Origin: DTU018 sp029550685
Lineage (GTDB): Bacteria; Bacillota; Syntrophomonadia; Syntrophomonadales; Syntrophomonadaceae
Assembly: GCA_035412805.1 (NCBI GenBank)
Contig: DAONVO010000119.1
Coordinates: 1 to 5,604, forward strand
DNA: 5,604 bases
Direction: 5' to 3'
The translations under genes and the position numbers were made by a program. How positions within the stretch are numbered: position 1 is the first letter of the stretch; every line of letters starts with the position of its first letter. This document shows positions 5,187 through 5,604 of the stretch, in pieces. The notes under the pieces are model-generated. The model did not search any database. It was not told where the DNA came from and saw only the letters and a list, made by a program, of their open reading frames with translations.

Positions 5187-5604
5187 TTATTTTAACCCGG
5201 GAAAGTTCAGCTGACGCAAGGCTTCATATAGAATAATGGCCACTGAGTTACTCAAGTTCAGAGAACGACCTATATCCAGCATAGGAATTCTAATGAGCTG
5301 ATCCGGATAGGAGTTTATGACTGACGCCGGTAATCCCCGGCTTTCTGCTCCAAAGATAAGCATATCATTCCATTCATATTTTATCTCCTGATAACCACGC
5401 TCCGTGCGAGTAGTGGCCAGCCATTTTCTATGCTGGGGGAAAGCCTGCCACAAATCATCCAGGCTGTCCCATAGATGCACCTCTACTTTGTCCCAGTAAT
5501 CAAGTCCAGCCCTTTTCAAATAGCGGTCCTCTACTGAAAAGCCCAGCGGTTTAATAAGATGCAGTACGCTGCGGGTCAAAGCACAGGTACGGGCGATATT
5601 TCCA
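5187..5604 (-). CDS. trmL: tRNA (cytidine/uridine-34)-2'-O-methyltransferase TrmL (5' end outside window)
   Basis: A SpoU/TrmH-family SPOUT enzyme that methylates the 2'-hydroxyl of wobble nucleotide 34 in certain leucine tRNAs, using S-adenosylmethionine. The window holds 138 residues plus the stop; the frame is open to the edge. The in-window part begins GNIARTCALTRS, the family's motif 1, usually preceded by about 15 residues ending in NT, so the true start is beyond 5604. TrmL proteins are about 155 residues, so little is missing. Also seen are HLIKPLGF and LKRAGLDYWD, motif 2 LIFGAESRGLP, and motif 3 RSLNLSNSVAIILYEALRQ, which builds the knotted cofactor site. A TTG within motif 1 (5579) is not a credible start. 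The gene points toward the REC-GGDEF gene in the same direction, separated by about 210 bases with a separate promoter, so the two are probably independent units. Confidence 0.93.
   Translation of the reverse strand, partial: GNIARTCALTRSVLHLIKPLGFSVEDRYLKRAGLDYWDKVEVHLWDSLDDLWQAFPQHRKWLATTRTERGYQEIKYEWNDMLIFGAESRGLPASVINSYPDQLIRIPMLDIGRSLNLSNSVAIILYEALRQLNFPGLK

Noticed and set aside
5577..5579. TTG as start of the TrmL gene
   Set aside because: The frame continues upstream through GNIARTCAL, the conserved first motif, so the TTG is an internal leucine and the gene is cut by the window edge.
1..5604. Mobile elements, CRISPR arrays, tRNA or rRNA genes
   Set aside because: No transposase-like or integrase-like product, no regularly spaced repeats, no terminal repeats and no tRNA cloverleaf were seen; the genes are ordinary chromosomal types.

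Overview
The window looks like the chromosome of an anaerobic, low-to-mid GC Firmicute of the class Clostridia, perhaps a Peptococcaceae or Syntrophomonadaceae relative. The evidence is a clostridial-type 2[4Fe-4S] ferredoxin, a CdaA/CdaR cyclic-di-AMP pair, strong AGGAGG-like ribosome binding sites, GTG starts and near-consensus sigma-A promoters. This placement is an inference from gene content. No mobile element, CRISPR array, tRNA or rRNA is visible.

Positions 1-3555 (minus strand) hold one tightly packed transcription unit. In order of transcription it reads thiN (thiamine pyrophosphokinase), cdaA (membrane diadenylate cyclase), cdaR (YbbR-domain regulator of CdaA), then a large FAD-dependent dehydrogenase of the COG2509 type that runs off the left edge. 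cdaA and cdaR overlap by 41 bases. cdaR and the FAD gene overlap by 4 bases (ATGA), with the FAD gene's ribosome binding site inside the last cdaR codons. There is no terminator between the genes. The familiar cdaA-cdaR-glmM order is not seen: the gene next to cdaR is the flavoprotein, and glmM, if linked, lies outside the window.

Positions 3556-3793 form a divergent intergenic region. It carries a thiN promoter on the minus strand, two tandem hairpin-forming dyads, and a perfect consensus promoter (TTGACA-N17-TATAAT) for the small ferredoxin gene on the plus strand (3794-3967). The ferredoxin gene converges with the next gene, and the two share a bidirectional terminator at 4032-4058.

Positions 4078-4977 (minus) encode a PleD-like REC-GGDEF response regulator, a predicted c-di-GMP synthase with an intact GGEEF active site and an RxxD inhibitory site. 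Its roughly 140-base leader (4978-5115) holds a direct repeat at the predicted transcription start, a second possible promoter and a perfect dyad. At the right edge (5187-5604, minus) is most of a TrmL-type tRNA 2'-O-methyltransferase whose first residues lie outside the window.

Functionally, the window puts synthesis of two different cyclic dinucleotide messengers (c-di-AMP and c-di-GMP) on either side of a ferredoxin gene. All gene families are known. The less ordinary parts are the flavoprotein translationally coupled to the c-di-AMP module and the structured, unexplained DNA in the two intergenic regions.
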